DNA of 64,000 nt, from the NCBI GenBank assembly GCA_020744225.1, contig JAGMWG010000009.1, forward strand, positions 124,001 through 188,000, read 5' to 3'. How positions within the stretch are numbered: position 1 is the stretch's first letter; each line of letters opens with the position of its first letter. Below are positions 20,594-31,888 of this stretch, piece after piece. Under the pieces are notes generated by a model. The model did not search any database. It was not told where the DNA came from and saw only the letters and a program-made list of their open reading frames with translations. Source of the stretch: Paraphoma chrysanthemicola (lineage: Eukaryota > Ascomycota > Dothideomycetes > Pleosporales > Phaeosphaeriaceae). The translations under genes were made by a program, and so were the position numbers.

Positions 20594-21809
20594 CTACGGC
20601 CTCAACTCCACGCTCTCAACCTTCTCTTGCCCCTCCATCGCCTCCTTAAACCCCTTCCTACCAAGAATCTCATCCACCTTCCTCAACACCTCTCCCTCCC
20701 TCCTGCGCTCCCACACCTCTTCCTTGCCCTTGATCTCGTAGCCCGCCCTCGTCGCCGCCTCCAAGCTCTCATACTCCCAAATATTCGCCTTCATACCCAC
20801 ACCAGGGACCTGGTGTCTAGCCAGAAACGCCAACCACGCCTTGACAACATCTGCGTCGCCGTCCTGGATCTGTATCAAGCGGCGCATCGTTATCCGCTCA
20901 AAGTTCTCCTGGGATTTCTTGAAGATGAAATTTGCTCGCGGGACTGTCCAGCGCTCGGTGATGCGTGGTAGCGGGATGGGTCCCCGACATGGCAGGCCCA
21001 TGTAGTATGCGGCGCGCACGGCGAAGTCGGCGAAGAGAAGCAGTTGGCGGATCGAGTAGGTGCGGAGTTGTAAATCGCAGACGGGGACGCCGTGGGTGGG
21101 CGAGCGGCGAAGCGGGCGGAGGTCGACGGCGCGGACGTTGAGAGGTTTGCGAAGTTCGTCGAGTTGTGCTTGGACTTTGGGGTCGAGGGGAGTCTTGTCG
21201 TTGGGAAGTGTGATGCCGCGTTCTCTGGTGCAAAAGTGTTAGTGGTGAGGCTGCGAAGAGGGTTGGGAGACTGACTTTGCGACTTTGATGGGTTCTACGC
21301 CTGCGCGCTTGTAGATGTGGAGGAGACTGAGGTGGTCGGGTGTGTTTTGCAGTTCTTTCCAGCGTTGCTGGGCTTCTTCGCGGGTTTTGGGCTCCCATTC
21401 TGCGAAGTCTTGTTCGGCTTTTTGCTGGCTCTGCCATAATCTGTAGCATATCAGCTGCTGTGCTAATTGCGCTTCCAAATGGTGGTGCAGTCGTACGCTT
21501 TGTACTCGGCCGGGTCGAGGCCCATGTTCTGCAACCGCTGGTCCAGCGGCATGTCTCCATTCTCAATGTCTGCCATCAAGTCGTCCATTAATTTGCCATC
21601 TTTCGGTCCCGGCTCCCTATTATCGCGGTCTTCGTCGGATCTCGAGCTCTTCGTCCGCGCAAAAGTTTGGGTACATGGCCGTGGCGATTGTGTGATCTAC
21701 AGGCACATTAGCATCTTTCCAGAGCCGCAGGCTTTTGCAATTGCTTGAGGCTCACCTTCGCCCTCTTCACCGGGCCCAGAAAGGACCGCATACAGCGTTG
21801 CGTCGCCAT
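20594..21809 (-). CDS. RSM10: mitochondrial small-subunit ribosomal protein uS10m
   Basis: Exons 21809-21756, 21696-21497, 21440-21276 and 21224-20594 give 349 residues. The N-terminus (M-A-T-Q-R-C-M-R-S-F) is basic and lacks acidic residues, as in a mitochondrial presequence. The uS10 domain occupies about residues 195-305: D-L-Q-L-R-T-Y-S-I-R-Q-L, P-L-P-R-I-T-E-R-W-T-V-P-R-A-N-F, K-S-Q-E-N-F-E-R-I-T-M-R-R-L-I-Q. It is part of the small subunit of the mitoribosome. A charged N-terminal extension before the domain is usual in fungi. It diverges from the PNP gene with only 229 bp between start codons. Confidence 0.92.
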
Positions 21810-22038
21810 GATGGATGCTGTCGCGCCTCACAACGTCTTGCTCGAACTTCTGCAACGCACCCGCGCTAGCGCCATTTCGCCTACCGCCCGCGTTTTCGGA
21901 ACTCACCGCAGACCTTCCGTATTCGGCAGCCTCCACAAGAGCACCGAAAACACAGATCAAGCCCTTGCGCCCTTCTTTCGCTATATAACTTCTCATAGTT
22001 CCTTTTCTTGAGTCTTTACCATTCCAGACAACTTCAAC
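21810..22038. promoter_or_regulatory. short divergent promoter of uS10m and PNP
   Basis: 229 bp separate the two start codons, so both promoters are here. A TATATAA sequence at 21982-21988 lies about 55 bp before the PNP start and would serve that gene. No matching element is obvious on the uS10m side. Confidence 0.55.
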
Positions 22039-23309
22039 ATGGACGACATTCTCGCTGCGCCGAATGCTTACGTGCGAGCCACCGAAACCGCCCAGTATGT
22101 GCGATCACAACTGCCCGAGGCACTGCAATATCCAAAAGTAGCGATCGTGTGTGGATCTGGACTTGGAGGCCTCGCAGAGACGATCGAACCTGAGCCGAAA
22201 GTCGAGCTTGCATATGGGACCATTCCCAATTTCCCTAAGAGCACTGGTGAGTAATAGGCTTCTCTGACATATGATAAGACGAGGGGAACTTCAAAGATGG
22301 AGATGTCAATACTGATGCCGTGAAACATAGTGCAAGGACATGCAGGCAAGTTCGTGTTTGGTCAGTTGGGCCCGCAAAAGACACCAGTTGCACTTCTGGT
22401 GGGACGAGCACAGTCAGTCATGCACGGAACACTTCTGGAGACACAACATGTTGACATTAACAGTTTCTACGAGGGTCACAACATGGATCTGGTGACATTT
22501 GCTACTCGAGTCTGTAAGCTACTTGGTGTAGAAACAATGATCGGTGAGTATAATCGAGTGTACTTGTTGTACAGTCAAGGCTGATCCGTGTTTAGTCACC
22601 AATGCCGCCGGCGGACTCAACCAAAAGTACCAAGTCGGCGACATTGTGTGCCTGAACGATGTATAGGATCTTTCCATCTTACTTGATCAGAGCTGACCAA
22701 GACAGCATTTGTTCATGGCCGGCTTCGTGGGTGTCCATCCGCTGCGGGGACCAAACATCGATGAATTTGGTGTTCGTTTTCCACCACTTTCAGATGCATA
22801 CGACCTTGACCTCAGAAGACGGACGCACCAGGCCTGGACTAAGCTGGGCTTGGATAAGCATCAAAGAAAGTTGCACGAGGGTGTGTATGCATTCGTAGCC
22901 GGTCCAACGTAAGTCATACCCTACTAAATTCTGCGCCTCCCTACCTTTGCTTCTCGCGGGTCTCCGTGCAGCAACGCTAATTTTCCGCAGCTACGAGACA
23001 AGGGCTGAATGCCGTATGCTGAGCATGCTTGGCGCAGACGTCGTGGGAATGTCGACCGTACCGGAAATCATCGTTGCTCGCCACGCAGGTATGCGGGTGC
23101 TTGCATTTAGTCTGGTCACAAACGTGTCCATTCTTGAAGCAGGTTCGCAGGGAGATGACCCAGCGATCCAGTCAATGAACCAAGCGGAACTGACGGAGCA
23201 TCTAAGCAAAGGTAAGGCGAACCATGAAGAGGTACTTGACGCGGGCCGCGAGGCAGCGAAGGATATGCAGGCGCTCGTTAAGCAAATAGTAGGCGGGCTG
23301 TATGAGTAG
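22039..23309 (+). CDS. purine nucleoside phosphorylase
   Basis: Five exons (22039-22246, 22331-22543, 22596-22660, 22706-22908, 22991-23309) give 335 residues; all phases agree. Hallmarks of the trimeric PNP/MTAP family: C-G-S-G-L-G-G-L at the phosphate site, P-N-F-P-K-S-T-V-Q-G-H-A-G, E-G-H-N-M-D, V-T-N-A-A-G-G-L-N for purine binding, G-P-T-Y-E-T-R-A-E and V-G-M-S-T-V-P-E. The enzyme splits inosine or guanosine with phosphate into base and ribose-1-phosphate in purine salvage. Length and motif order match PNP rather than methylthioadenosine phosphorylase. It has four short introns (45-84 nt). It is a cytosolic protein with no targeting signal. Confidence 0.95.
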
Positions 23310-23335
23310 AGCAGATTCTTCCGAATGAGCATCTT

Positions 23336-24247
23336 TCAAGGCTTGACGATCTTGCCCTTGTTTCGCTTGGCTTTTACGGATTTGTGGTAAGCCTTCTTGC
23401 CGCTGGCTTTGCTCTTGTTGATGTCCTCGTACTTCCTCTGGAAACGGCCGCTCTCCTTCTCCTGTGAGATAACCTCCTCCAGGATCGTCTGCTTGCGCTC
23501 TTTCTTGGTCAGACGGCTGCTGAAGAACTCTGTTGCGCCCTCGACGATAGTGCCGACCTGGGAAAAGGCGGGTACATCATTCTTGGTATTGTCTTTCTTA
23601 TAGTGTCGCTTCGGGTCTAGGACGTTCCTCATCTTGAGCAGCTGCAAGTCGCGTTGTAATTCTGGAGTGAGATCGGTCTTTGGCATATTGAACCACTGGG
23701 CACCTGCAGTTGCTTTCTTTTCCTGCTTGACTCGTCAGCTATGCTTCACTGCAGATGTGGAAGAGCATTAAGTCAAGGTATGTGCCTCAGTGTAACTATG
23801 AACTAAGAAACGCATCAAGTTTGCAGGAAGGTACCCAAGACGGGACCCGAATCTGCTCAGTGAAGTTTGGGATAAATTATCATCAAGGGCGGAGAGACAA
23901 GAAAATCCTGGGAATGTAGAGCATACCTCGTGTTTCTGCTTCTTGACTGCAAGCGGGTCGTCAATCTTTTTGATGCCATTGGCAAGAGCCTGCTGTTTCT
24001 TGTCGACAAGCTTTGAGTGATCAAGTCGCGTGATGTTGCCCTCAGTCTTCTCCAGGGTGTCGGCCAGGTGCCCAGGCCTCAGCCGCGGGAGTCTGAATGG
24101 CGCATCGAGAGCAGCCGTCGGCTTGCCGGCGGCCTTGGTTCGCATGCGGGCGGCAGCCTCGTTCAATAGTTCCCGAACCTGCTCATCAGACATTTCCTCA
24201 TCGGTGTCATCCTCGAGGAGCGGCTGATGCGCTGTCAGTGGCTCCAT
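23336..24247 (-). CDS. FCF2: Fcf2-type pre-rRNA processing protein
   Basis: Exons 24247-23927 and 23722-23336 give 235 residues, close to yeast Fcf2 (217). The Fcf2 domain fills the C-terminal half: A-G-A-Q-W-F-N-M-P-K-T-D-L-T-P-E-L, L-K-M-R-N-V-L-D-P-K-R-H-Y-K-K, a long charged helix and a strongly basic tail. The protein acts in the nucleolus in early cleavages of 35S pre-rRNA. The acidic N-terminus has an E-D-D-T-D-E-E-M-S-D-E-Q stretch. The 204-nt intron is one of the longest in the window but has a good CTGAC branch. The frame is open upstream to 24388; the M-E-P-L ATG at 24247 is preferred. The gene is convergent with PNP, with stops 26 bp apart. Confidence 0.88.
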
Positions 24248-25410
24248 GTTGGCGTTGTCGTGTTGGGGATGCACGAAGCTCTCGAAAATTTGGGCCGAGA
24301 ACTTTTTGGCAGCATGGTGCACAGGCCCCCGTCGGCAAAACGAAAGACCGATTCCTTCACCCGCCACGTCAAAAGCGACCACCATCATGCCCTGCCGTCA
24401 GCTTCATTTTCGTACCGTCAGCAGGGTGTTGCTGGCGTATGATGCGCGGCTGCATATTGTGGTGCGGTCAGGAACTCTTTCGAATGAACAACTCATCGCT
24501 GGCATGGCTGATGGTCATGCAGCCAATCAATAGCTCGTCGTTTCAGCCAATGAACTCCCTTCTCCCCATGCTTCTCCCTCTTGGTGCGGGATGTCGTGGA
24601 TTTTCTCTGCAGCCGGACGCTTCGTTCTGGCAGATTTAGTGCGGTTCCCCCGATGTGAAGTGTGCTGCCGCTCCAATATAGCGGTAGAACCCAGGCCGAT
24701 GTGATGACGAGGCGCTCGAGTTTCCGAGACTGGGATTACGAGAGTGATATGTCCAGCAAAGGGCATGACATCGCGAGCTGTGCCGGGACGGCTTCGTGCA
24801 ACGTGCAGACGGCGTGCATATAAACATGGCGGGAGTGACGATCACGGACGGCTTGACCGTGGTGTATCGCTAGCCGGACGTCCTTCACTATCCCACAATA
24901 AGTGGCAGAAACCCCAGGCTGACCTTGCTCTGCCGTACATCATTTCTTTGCGCATTTGCTGCGTACCTGCTTAACGTTGCCGGCCCTTGCCTAGTCGCGC
25001 GAGTAGTCCCAAGGTCCGATCGTGACTCGTTGCAGCATTTCGCGAGATCCACCAATACCAGCTTCTTCCTCGACGACATAATTCTGATTCGCCGAACCAC
25101 TTCACAGGTCCGTACATCCTCATTAGACATCGCCCGCGATAGACCAAGTACAACTGGACACTGATGATGGCAGACTCGCACCGCAGCTCAGAAGACAGCC
25201 CCCACGGGCCTTTCCGACTTCCCCGCTTTTGGAGCTCCCAGCCACTCACCGGTACTTCACCAACGCGACCACAACAAGACACCGACAGCCATTGGGTAAC
25301 GCGCATACATTTCTGCACCAAGCCGCCACAGTTTCCAGAGCACCGTCCTGAATAGCTCGAGCACACGCGAACCCTGCGTCTGCGTCACTCTGCGCGACCA
25401 AGCTACCGCC
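24248..25410. other. divergent intergenic region, no gene seen
   Basis: About 1.16 kb between the divergent FCF2 and HAP5 starts. Short frames on both strands overlap each other and lack features. A long 5' leader for HAP5 is likely. Confidence 0.5.
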
Positions 25411-26685
25411 ATGGACGTCAACCTCCCAGGACATGGCAAGCAGCAGATGCGCGCTGCGCCCGCCGCACCACGTCGATATGACGGCCAGGGCGGCAACCCC
25501 ATGTACGACCCGCAACAGGGCGGCCATTATGGTACGTTTGGGCACTCGCGCAACCCTCGCGCGCCGTCGCGAGGCTGTCGTATGCTCTTTGGTCCCCAGC
25601 TCCAGGTGTAGCGTGCTCGAACGTCCCCGAGCAGCTTCTTTGGACAAAGGAACACTTGTTTTGGAGATTGCGCGACACGTCCTGTGTTGCGCGCGACGCG
25701 GCCCATGACACTACAAATGAGAATTAAAGCTGACTTCACCCAGGCGCATCCGCATCCGTACGTGCTCGCCGCGCGCCCGCGCCAACTTCACACACTGATA
25801 TTGCTCCAGATTGCCGCTCAAGGCCATGCGCCCGACCCGCAGCTGTTCACTGGCTCGTGGCAGAATGTACGACGCGACTGTGCCGATGGCTGAGACACCG
25901 AGTGCTAATGGAGTGCAGGTTAATCAAGGCCTGACGGGCAATTACCGTGACATCCTCAACACGTACTGGCAACAACAAGTGACGAAGCTCGAGACCGATG
26001 AACACGACTACAAACTACACCAGCTGCCGTTGGCGCGCATCAAGAAGGTGATGAAGGCCGACCCAGAAGTAAAGATGATCTCGGCGGAAGCACCCATCTT
26101 GTTTGCAAAAGGCTGCGATATTTTTATCACGGAGCTTACCATGCGCGCATGGATTCACGCCGAGGAGAACAAGAGGCGCACTCTGCAGCGCTCAGACATT
26201 GCATCCGCGCTCTCCAAGTCTGACATGTTCGACTTTTTGATCGACATCGTTCCTCGCGAAGAGGCGCATCCTCACAAACGGAGCGGCGGGCAGAACGCGG
26301 CGGTTCAGTCGTCGGCCGCGGCAGTGCCTCAAGGTGGCCTCCCTCCGCAGGTGCACGCGCAACATCCCATGGCGCCGCCAGACTACGGCATGGGCCAGCA
26401 TATCCCACAGCAGGAAGATTTCCGGCAGCCCAACATGTATGCTGGGCCCGACCCGGGTGTCTATGGCGGGCAGCAAATGTTCGAACAGTCCTACCAGCCT
26501 TATCCGTCCATGGCGCAACAGCAGGTGAGTCGCGTTGACGGAACAGGATGCGGAGATACTAATACCGGCACTAGATGTATGTGAATCAGAGAGGGCCTGA
26601 TCCAGGAGCTGGTGACCCGCAAGGATACCGTCACGAAGAGGCCGATGCGGATGCTGAAGGGGAACGTGAGGACTACGGCCCATGA
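25411..26685 (+). CDS. HAP5: CCAAT-binding factor subunit C (NF-YC/HAP5/HapE)
   Basis: Five exons: 25411-25531, a 14-nt microexon 25744-25757, 25810-25866, 25919-26524 and 26575-26685, giving 302 residues. The histone-fold core is unmistakable: Y-W-Q-Q-Q-V, then L-P-L-A-R-I-K-K-V-M-K, M-I-S-A-E-A-P-I-L-F-A-K-G, F-I-T-E-L-T-M-R-A-W and R-R-T-L-Q-R-S-D-I-A-S-A. It pairs with HAP3/HapC, and the dimer with HAP2/HapB binds CCAAT boxes in the nucleus. The F-T-G-S-W-Q-N segment before the core is formed only when the microexon is used, because it is what brings exons 1 and 3 into the same frame. The C-terminal tail is rich in Q, P, Y and M, and ends acidic. Confidence 0.93.
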
Positions 26686-27324
26686 TCGAACTCCAAATTC
26701 GATTGAGCGTGGTAGTTTCTAAGAGTTCCTGGGTCCATTGGCGTTTCAATTGGTGGTGTTTGGGCAAGGGTACGGCCGCGGATGGGACAAACGGCTGGAC
26801 GGCGTCACGAGGTAAATACCAAACAAGCAGCTTACATAGAATGCATTCCTGTTTCTCGCGTTCGGACAGTACCTGCATGTGTGAGCTAGAGCTGCCCGAT
26901 CCGTTCCGAGACTCCAGGCCAGGCCCGATATACGAAGCTCCGAGGTAACCCACGCTTCCATCATCGTCATGAGCAACGCAGCAGGAAGTAGAAACCTATA
27001 TAATTGTTGTCGTGCAACGCATATCGGCGGCAAGCCTCCCTTTGCCCCGCTACGGACTACTACAGCTCAAACCCATTGGCCCGCTCCTGACCCCACCTTC
27101 CCCGAGCCAACAGAAGATCCGCGTGGTCTTGCAAGCTCCTTCTTAAGCTTCGAGTCTCCTGCACACCGTCTCTGCTTTTTCTCACTCAATTTCTTCCTAT
27201 CACCAGACCGGCTTTGGTATTTCAATTGCTCTACTGTTCTCTCTCTCTCTTCAAACACACTTCCAAATACCTCCGAACTACCCCGCCCCCGCATCATAAC
27301 GCTCCTCCCTTCCAACTCAACAAG
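26686..27324. other. intergenic, promoter of malate dehydrogenase
   Basis: No gene seen. The final 150 bases are C/T-rich, as in highly expressed fungal promoters. An inverted CCAAT motif (ATTGG) occurs near 27075. Confidence 0.5.
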
Positions 27325-28610
27325 ATGGTCAAGGCAGTTGTAGCTGGCGCCGCTGGAGGCATTGGACAGGTTGGTGCACACAGGGGACTTTCTGGTCCTT
27401 CACTAACACAGATAGCCATTGTCCCTCCTCCTCAAGTCTGATCCCCTCGTTGACGAGCTCGCTCTCTACGATGTCGTCAACGCGCCCGGTGTCGCGACCG
27501 ATCTGTCACATATCTCGACCCCAGCGGTATGAGCTGCTCCGATCTCGAGTACAACACAGTTCACGCTGATGGTGCATAGACCGTAACAGGTTACCTGCCC
27601 AAGGATGAGGGCCTGCAGCAGGCACTCACTGGTGCCGACATTGTGGTCATCCCCGCTGGCATTCCCCGTACGTGACCCCCACATTTAGTGTTGTTATGAC
27701 AGGCTGACCCCTCTCAGGCAAGCCAGGCATGACCCGTGACGACCTCTTCAAGATCAACGCCGGTATCGTAAAGGGTCTCATTGAGGGTGTTGCGAAGTAC
27801 TGCCCCAAGGCATACGTCCTCGTCATCTCAAACCCCGTCAACTCCACCGTCCCCATCGCCGCCGAGGTCTTGAAGAAGGCCGGTGTCTTCGACCCCAAGA
27901 AGCTCTTCGGTGTCACCACCCTCGATGTTGTCCGTGCCGAGACTTTCGTTGCTGAGATCACCGGCGAGAAGAACCCCTCGAAGCTGAGCATCCCCGTCAT
28001 CGGCGGTCACTCCGGCGAGACCATCGTGCCTCTCTTCAGCCAGGCCAAGCCCAGCGTCAACATCCCCGCAGATAAGCTTGATGCGCTCGTCAACCGTAGG
28101 TCCCATCTACCTCCATTCTGAGGATCAACTAATGTTTTATAGGCGTACAGTTCGGCGGTGACGAGGTTGTGAAGGCCAAGGAGGGCGCTGGCTCTGCCAC
28201 TCTCTCCATGGCCTACGCTGGATACCGGTAGGTTGAATTGAGCACAACTGTGGTACAACTGCTCACAGTCAACAGCTTCGCCGCGAAGGTCATCAAGGCC
28301 TCCAAGGGCGAGAAGGGCATCGTTGAGCCCAGCTTCGTCTACCTTCCCGGTGTTACTGGCGGTGACGCTATTGCGAAGGCCACCGGCACTGACTTCTTCT
28401 CCGTCCCCATTGAGCTTGGCGTAAGTCGTCCAACCAACCGGTCCTGTATCATGCTAACACAATGTACAGCCCAACGGTGCCGAGAAGGCGATCGATGTCG
28501 TCAGCAGCGTCAACGACCACGAGAAGAAGCTCCTCCAGGCATGCTACGAAGGCCTGAAGGGCAATATCTCCAAGGGCATTGAGTTTGTCCAGAACCCTCC
28601 TGCCAAGTGA
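27325..28610 (+). CDS. malate dehydrogenase, cytosolic type
   Basis: Seven exons (27325-27369, 27416-27526, 27580-27667, 27718-28095, 28143-28227, 28276-28420, 28470-28610) give 330 residues. The NAD-binding loop G-A-A-G-G-I-G-Q is completed by splicing to P-L-S-L-L-L-K. Further marks are D-L-S-H-I-S-T-P, V-V-I-P-A-G-I-P-R-K-P-G-M-T-R-D-D-L-F (mobile loop with substrate arginines), V-I-S-N-P-V-N-S-T and I-G-G-H-S-G-E-T (catalytic His). The enzyme interconverts malate and oxaloacetate. The protein starts M-V-K-A-V-V-A-G directly at the first strand, with no presequence, so it is probably cytosolic; no C-terminal peroxisomal signal of S-K-L type is present. The six introns are 46-53 nt. Confidence 0.95.
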
Positions 28611-28909
28611 GATTCCCAGCGAGACGCATAGTTGGTTCATGAAGCTTACGCTACCTAACAGTTAGACTATGACGGCCAAAACGGATGATGAGCGATGAAT
28701 GTACGAAAACGTGGCTTGGGATCTGCTTCTTTGTCTGCACGATCTAGACGCTCGAACAAGTAGTACAAAACATGAATGATACCTCGACCATTCTTGAAGT
28801 CATGTCTTCTTCTATGCGCGATGTTAAACGCTTGAAGCTGTGATGCTAGGAACGCCAAACGCCGCCCAGTGCCGCTAAATGCCAAATGATGTATGAATCC
28901 TTCAAGCGC

Positions 28910-29760
28910 TCAGTTCTTCGCTCCCGCCGTTCGTATCTGGAACGTCGCGCCCGGCAATGCCGCAGATTCTGCCGTGACCGTTGCCGTAATGCCTAGACTC
29001 GCCAGACACCCCCTAATCACACCAGCAGGGAAATACAAGAATGGTTGCACCCTAGCCAACGTGTTCGCATCTCTTCCCAACGCAACATCGCCCGTCTGCG
29101 CAAGGACTTGGGCCTGCAATGCCGCATCGAATTTCTTGGTATCAAAACTCATTTTACTCAGCGGCTTAAATGTATTATCTGTAAGAACGTATATCCCACG
29201 ATGATTCGTCTTGAGATTATCGATTTGTTTCCGGAACAGCAATGTCCAGAGATCTTTGCAGAGGAACTTTATGCAATCGAGAGGCGTAGTGGGGCGGGGC
29301 GAATCGCGAGAAAATCTGGAGCGCGGGAAGTATTAGCATATCTCAACCCCCAAAACCAAGTGGGTGTGTGCTAAAGTAATGTAAACTTGTGGGAAACTTA
29401 CCGCTCAACAACACCAAGACCAACTCTATACCCCAACCCCTCTAATCGATGAAACACGGCTTCTCTCGCCTCCTCTTCATCAACCGTCATAGTGCCTCCT
29501 CCTGCACCTCCACCAACTGGCCCCCCCGCGCCCGTCCCTGCAACAGTACTCGACGCGTCGTTGCTTGTGCCTGATAGTCGGTTGAGCTTGCTGGGTTGTA
29601 GCCATTCTTCTTCGCGTGCGGCGAGGTCGGCGGTTATGCGGTACGCCATGGGCACGAGCTCGATGAGCAGGAGGTCTAGGCAGGAGACGTTGAGGAGGGA
29701 GAAGGTGGGGTCCGTGTAGGATGTGGGTTGGGTGGGGGTGTCGGGGGGTTGGGATGCCAT
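28910..29760 (-). CDS. TRS33: TRAPP complex subunit Trs33/TRAPPC6
   Basis: Exons 29760-29402 and 29315-28910 give 254 residues. The splice joins G-L-G-V-V-E-R to F-S-R-D-S-P-R-P, a conserved Trs33 join, followed by L-D-C-I-K-F-L-C-K-D-L-W, F-R-K-Q-I-D-N-L-K-T-N-H-R-G and Y-V-L-T-D-N. The end, F-L-Y-F-P-A-G-V-I-R-G-C-L-A-S-L-G-I and L-P-G-A-T-F-Q-I, is the family C-terminus. Trs33 is a core subunit of the TRAPP vesicle-tethering complexes at the Golgi. A Gly/Ala-rich insert of about 30 residues sits in the N-terminal half before the D-E-E-E-A-R-E helix. It is convergent with malate dehydrogenase, with about 300 bp between stops. Confidence 0.93.
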
Positions 29761-30710
29761 TGTGGCGAGATTTGAGGTGAGGGTGCGTTATGGAAGCTTG
29801 TTCGCAGGGTAGTAGGAGGCTCGGGTGTTGTGAGGATGTGGTGGATTGCGCGTGAGCGGTTTGGGCGCTTGGTTTGTGGTGTGTTTGGCGCGTATCCCCT
29901 GGCAGTTCTGCTTCGAGATGGTGTGGTGAAGGAAATTAATGGGTGGGTTGAGCTTGAACTGTGTGGGTGAGGCGTAAGTACACGATATGAGCTTGTGGTG
30001 GGGTGTGGTTGGAATTGGAGATGCGTGGTGTTGAGCCGCGGTCGATCGTTTGGCAAGGGTCCACGATGTCATGGCTTGGCGGCATCCGACCACTAAGTGA
30101 GATAAACACACATGCTCACGGCTACAACGGCTGATGTTATTCTTGTTAACGTTCATAAGTCACTATAGCTGTACATTGTAATTTAGGCCTATTTTCAAGG
30201 CTCTGAGATGATGTTAAGCTCTCGTAAGAGACAATGTAACGAAGAATTGGTATCAGGACTTTGATTCAAGAAGTCTTGACAGAATTCGCCTTCGAATTAT
30301 GTGACACCTTGCTATATCTTCTAGAGGATGCTGGCATAAAGTAGATTTGCCATTTTTACACCGCATGCGGACGCCGCTTCAATCGATTCATGGTCATCTG
30401 TATCACAATTGTCGAAGCCATCTATCCCACCAATCCAGCTTCAAGGAAGATTTAGAAGAATAGGGAAAGTTTCCTTTTCTGAGACACGTATTTCAGGGTG
30501 CTTTTGCACTCTGGCACTTTCATTACACATCGTTCATATTGAGACCCTTTTCTGCTTCTTCAGACTATCAGTATCCCACTCGAGTCGTGTTGCCAGCTAC
30601 CCGAAGAATTTGAGACACTGATGTCAAGAATATTCTCTCCTTTGTCGGAGATCCATTTCTACGTCGTGACTTCTCCATAGCATGCTTTCCAACATCCGAC
30701 AGCAAGAGGG
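29761..30710. other. intergenic, no gene seen
   Basis: About 950 bp. Two overlapping minus-strand frames (29676-30156) are low-complexity T/P/H-rich and run over the Trs33 promoter; I do not accept them. The remainder is AT-rich. Confidence 0.55.
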
Positions 30711-31424
30711 CTAGACTCTTGTGACCAATTTCCACAGTTCCGCCCACTCCTCGTCGTCTTCGAATTCCAAGAAGCTAATCATTTTATCCAGTCCCCGTGG
30801 CATGATTTCTTCCGCCTGTATCCTCATCTGTATTTCTAGAAGAAGGACGGTCACCCAGCGACGAACAAGTGACCGACATCCGCGCGGAGCGTGAACAAAG
30901 ACCTCCGCTCGTGCTCCAGTTTCGACAATTTTGGAGACGATGGCCTTCAGGAAACAAGTAGTGTATGCTTCGGCCGTAGTGTTGCCAGGAAATGATGGTA
31001 TGGAAATCTGAAGTGGCGGGTCTTGCCGACACCGGTTGTGCTCGAGAAAGCTTCGGCACGGGTTGAGAAGCATTGCGACTGCATCCCTCGGTCCCATGCT
31101 GTGGGACGTGACTTTGCCCTCGTATGCTGTAACTAGACGCACAGGATCTAGCTCCAGTATCTTCATTACGCGCTTGAATTTTGCCTTAAGTTCGTTGTAG
31201 ATGAGTCGACAAGTCGCGAGAATAGCAACCGGGAGCATGGTTCGAATGGATGTGATAGCGTAGCTGTGAAACTCACCAGAAAAAGGGTTCCTACTGACTG
31301 TTGCCTTGACTATCTTTCGTTAGGTTTTGGCGGTAATTTGCTCGTACACGACATTGCGCAACTCGGGCGGGAGGTTGAGGAATGGGAAGCCGGTTGACAT
31401 GCTCGAGTCGAGTTGAACAGCCAT
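30711..31424 (-). pseudogene. F-box/2EXR-like family, copy 7 (in-frame TAA)
   Basis: One reading frame spans 238 codons including its terminal stop, and it carries a single internal TAA at 31320-31322. Before the stop, from the ATG at 31424, it reads F-P-F-L-N-L-P-P-E-L-R-N-V-V-Y-E-Q. After it, in the same frame, come S-Y-A-I-T-S-I-R and L-P-V-A-I-L-A-T-C-R-L-I-Y-N-E, the second family block at normal spacing, then the rest to 30711. Everything needed for a full-length family member is therefore present except for this codon. A 38-nt GT...AG segment spans the stop and contains CTAAC, but it is shorter than any confirmed intron here. Translation could also start at the later ATG (31238), which would lack the signature. 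Read as a recent pseudogene. Confidence 0.7.
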
Positions 31425-31888
31425 GGTAGAGAGTTGCTGTATGTTTCTTCAGCAATTCTCGAGCTTTATGGTAAGTGGAGTGAGGTGTGGCTCACTAGGG
31501 GCATAAGTGGTGAAGGGTAATTTCTTCTCGATGGTTCACACATTCCTAGTCTGCCATCTGGGCAAACAACCCAAACGGCCTTTTGATCACAATAACCTTG
31601 CAGTCAAATCATATGGGTATAACGGCACCTGTCAAGAACTGTGAGATCGTAGGTAGACAGAAAGTTGCAGAGCGATCTTGAAGCAGATAAATTGATTGTT
31701 AGGAAAGCCAAGTCAGGCACACGCAACGAATCGCAAGGCCTTGCAGATAACAAAACCCATTCCACGATGAATCGACGCCATACCGAATAGCACTATTACG
31801 CAAGCAACGAAGCCTCGAACTCACTTTCGAATAAACAGTAAGAACTCGGCAACTTCCGTCGTCTTATACGCGCTTCGAAGTCAAGCGC
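31425..31888. other. intergenic, no gene seen
   Basis: AT-rich spacer between broken copy 7 and the membrane protein gene; no feature supported. Confidence 0.6.

Noticed and set aside
20898..21566. 222-codon minus-strand frame rich in Arg, Ser and Pro
   Set aside because: It is the wrong frame of the uS10m gene, which is explained completely by four exons.
29676..30156. Proline/threonine/histidine-rich frames upstream of Trs33
   Set aside because: Two overlapping low-complexity frames in different phases in a G/T-rich promoter region.
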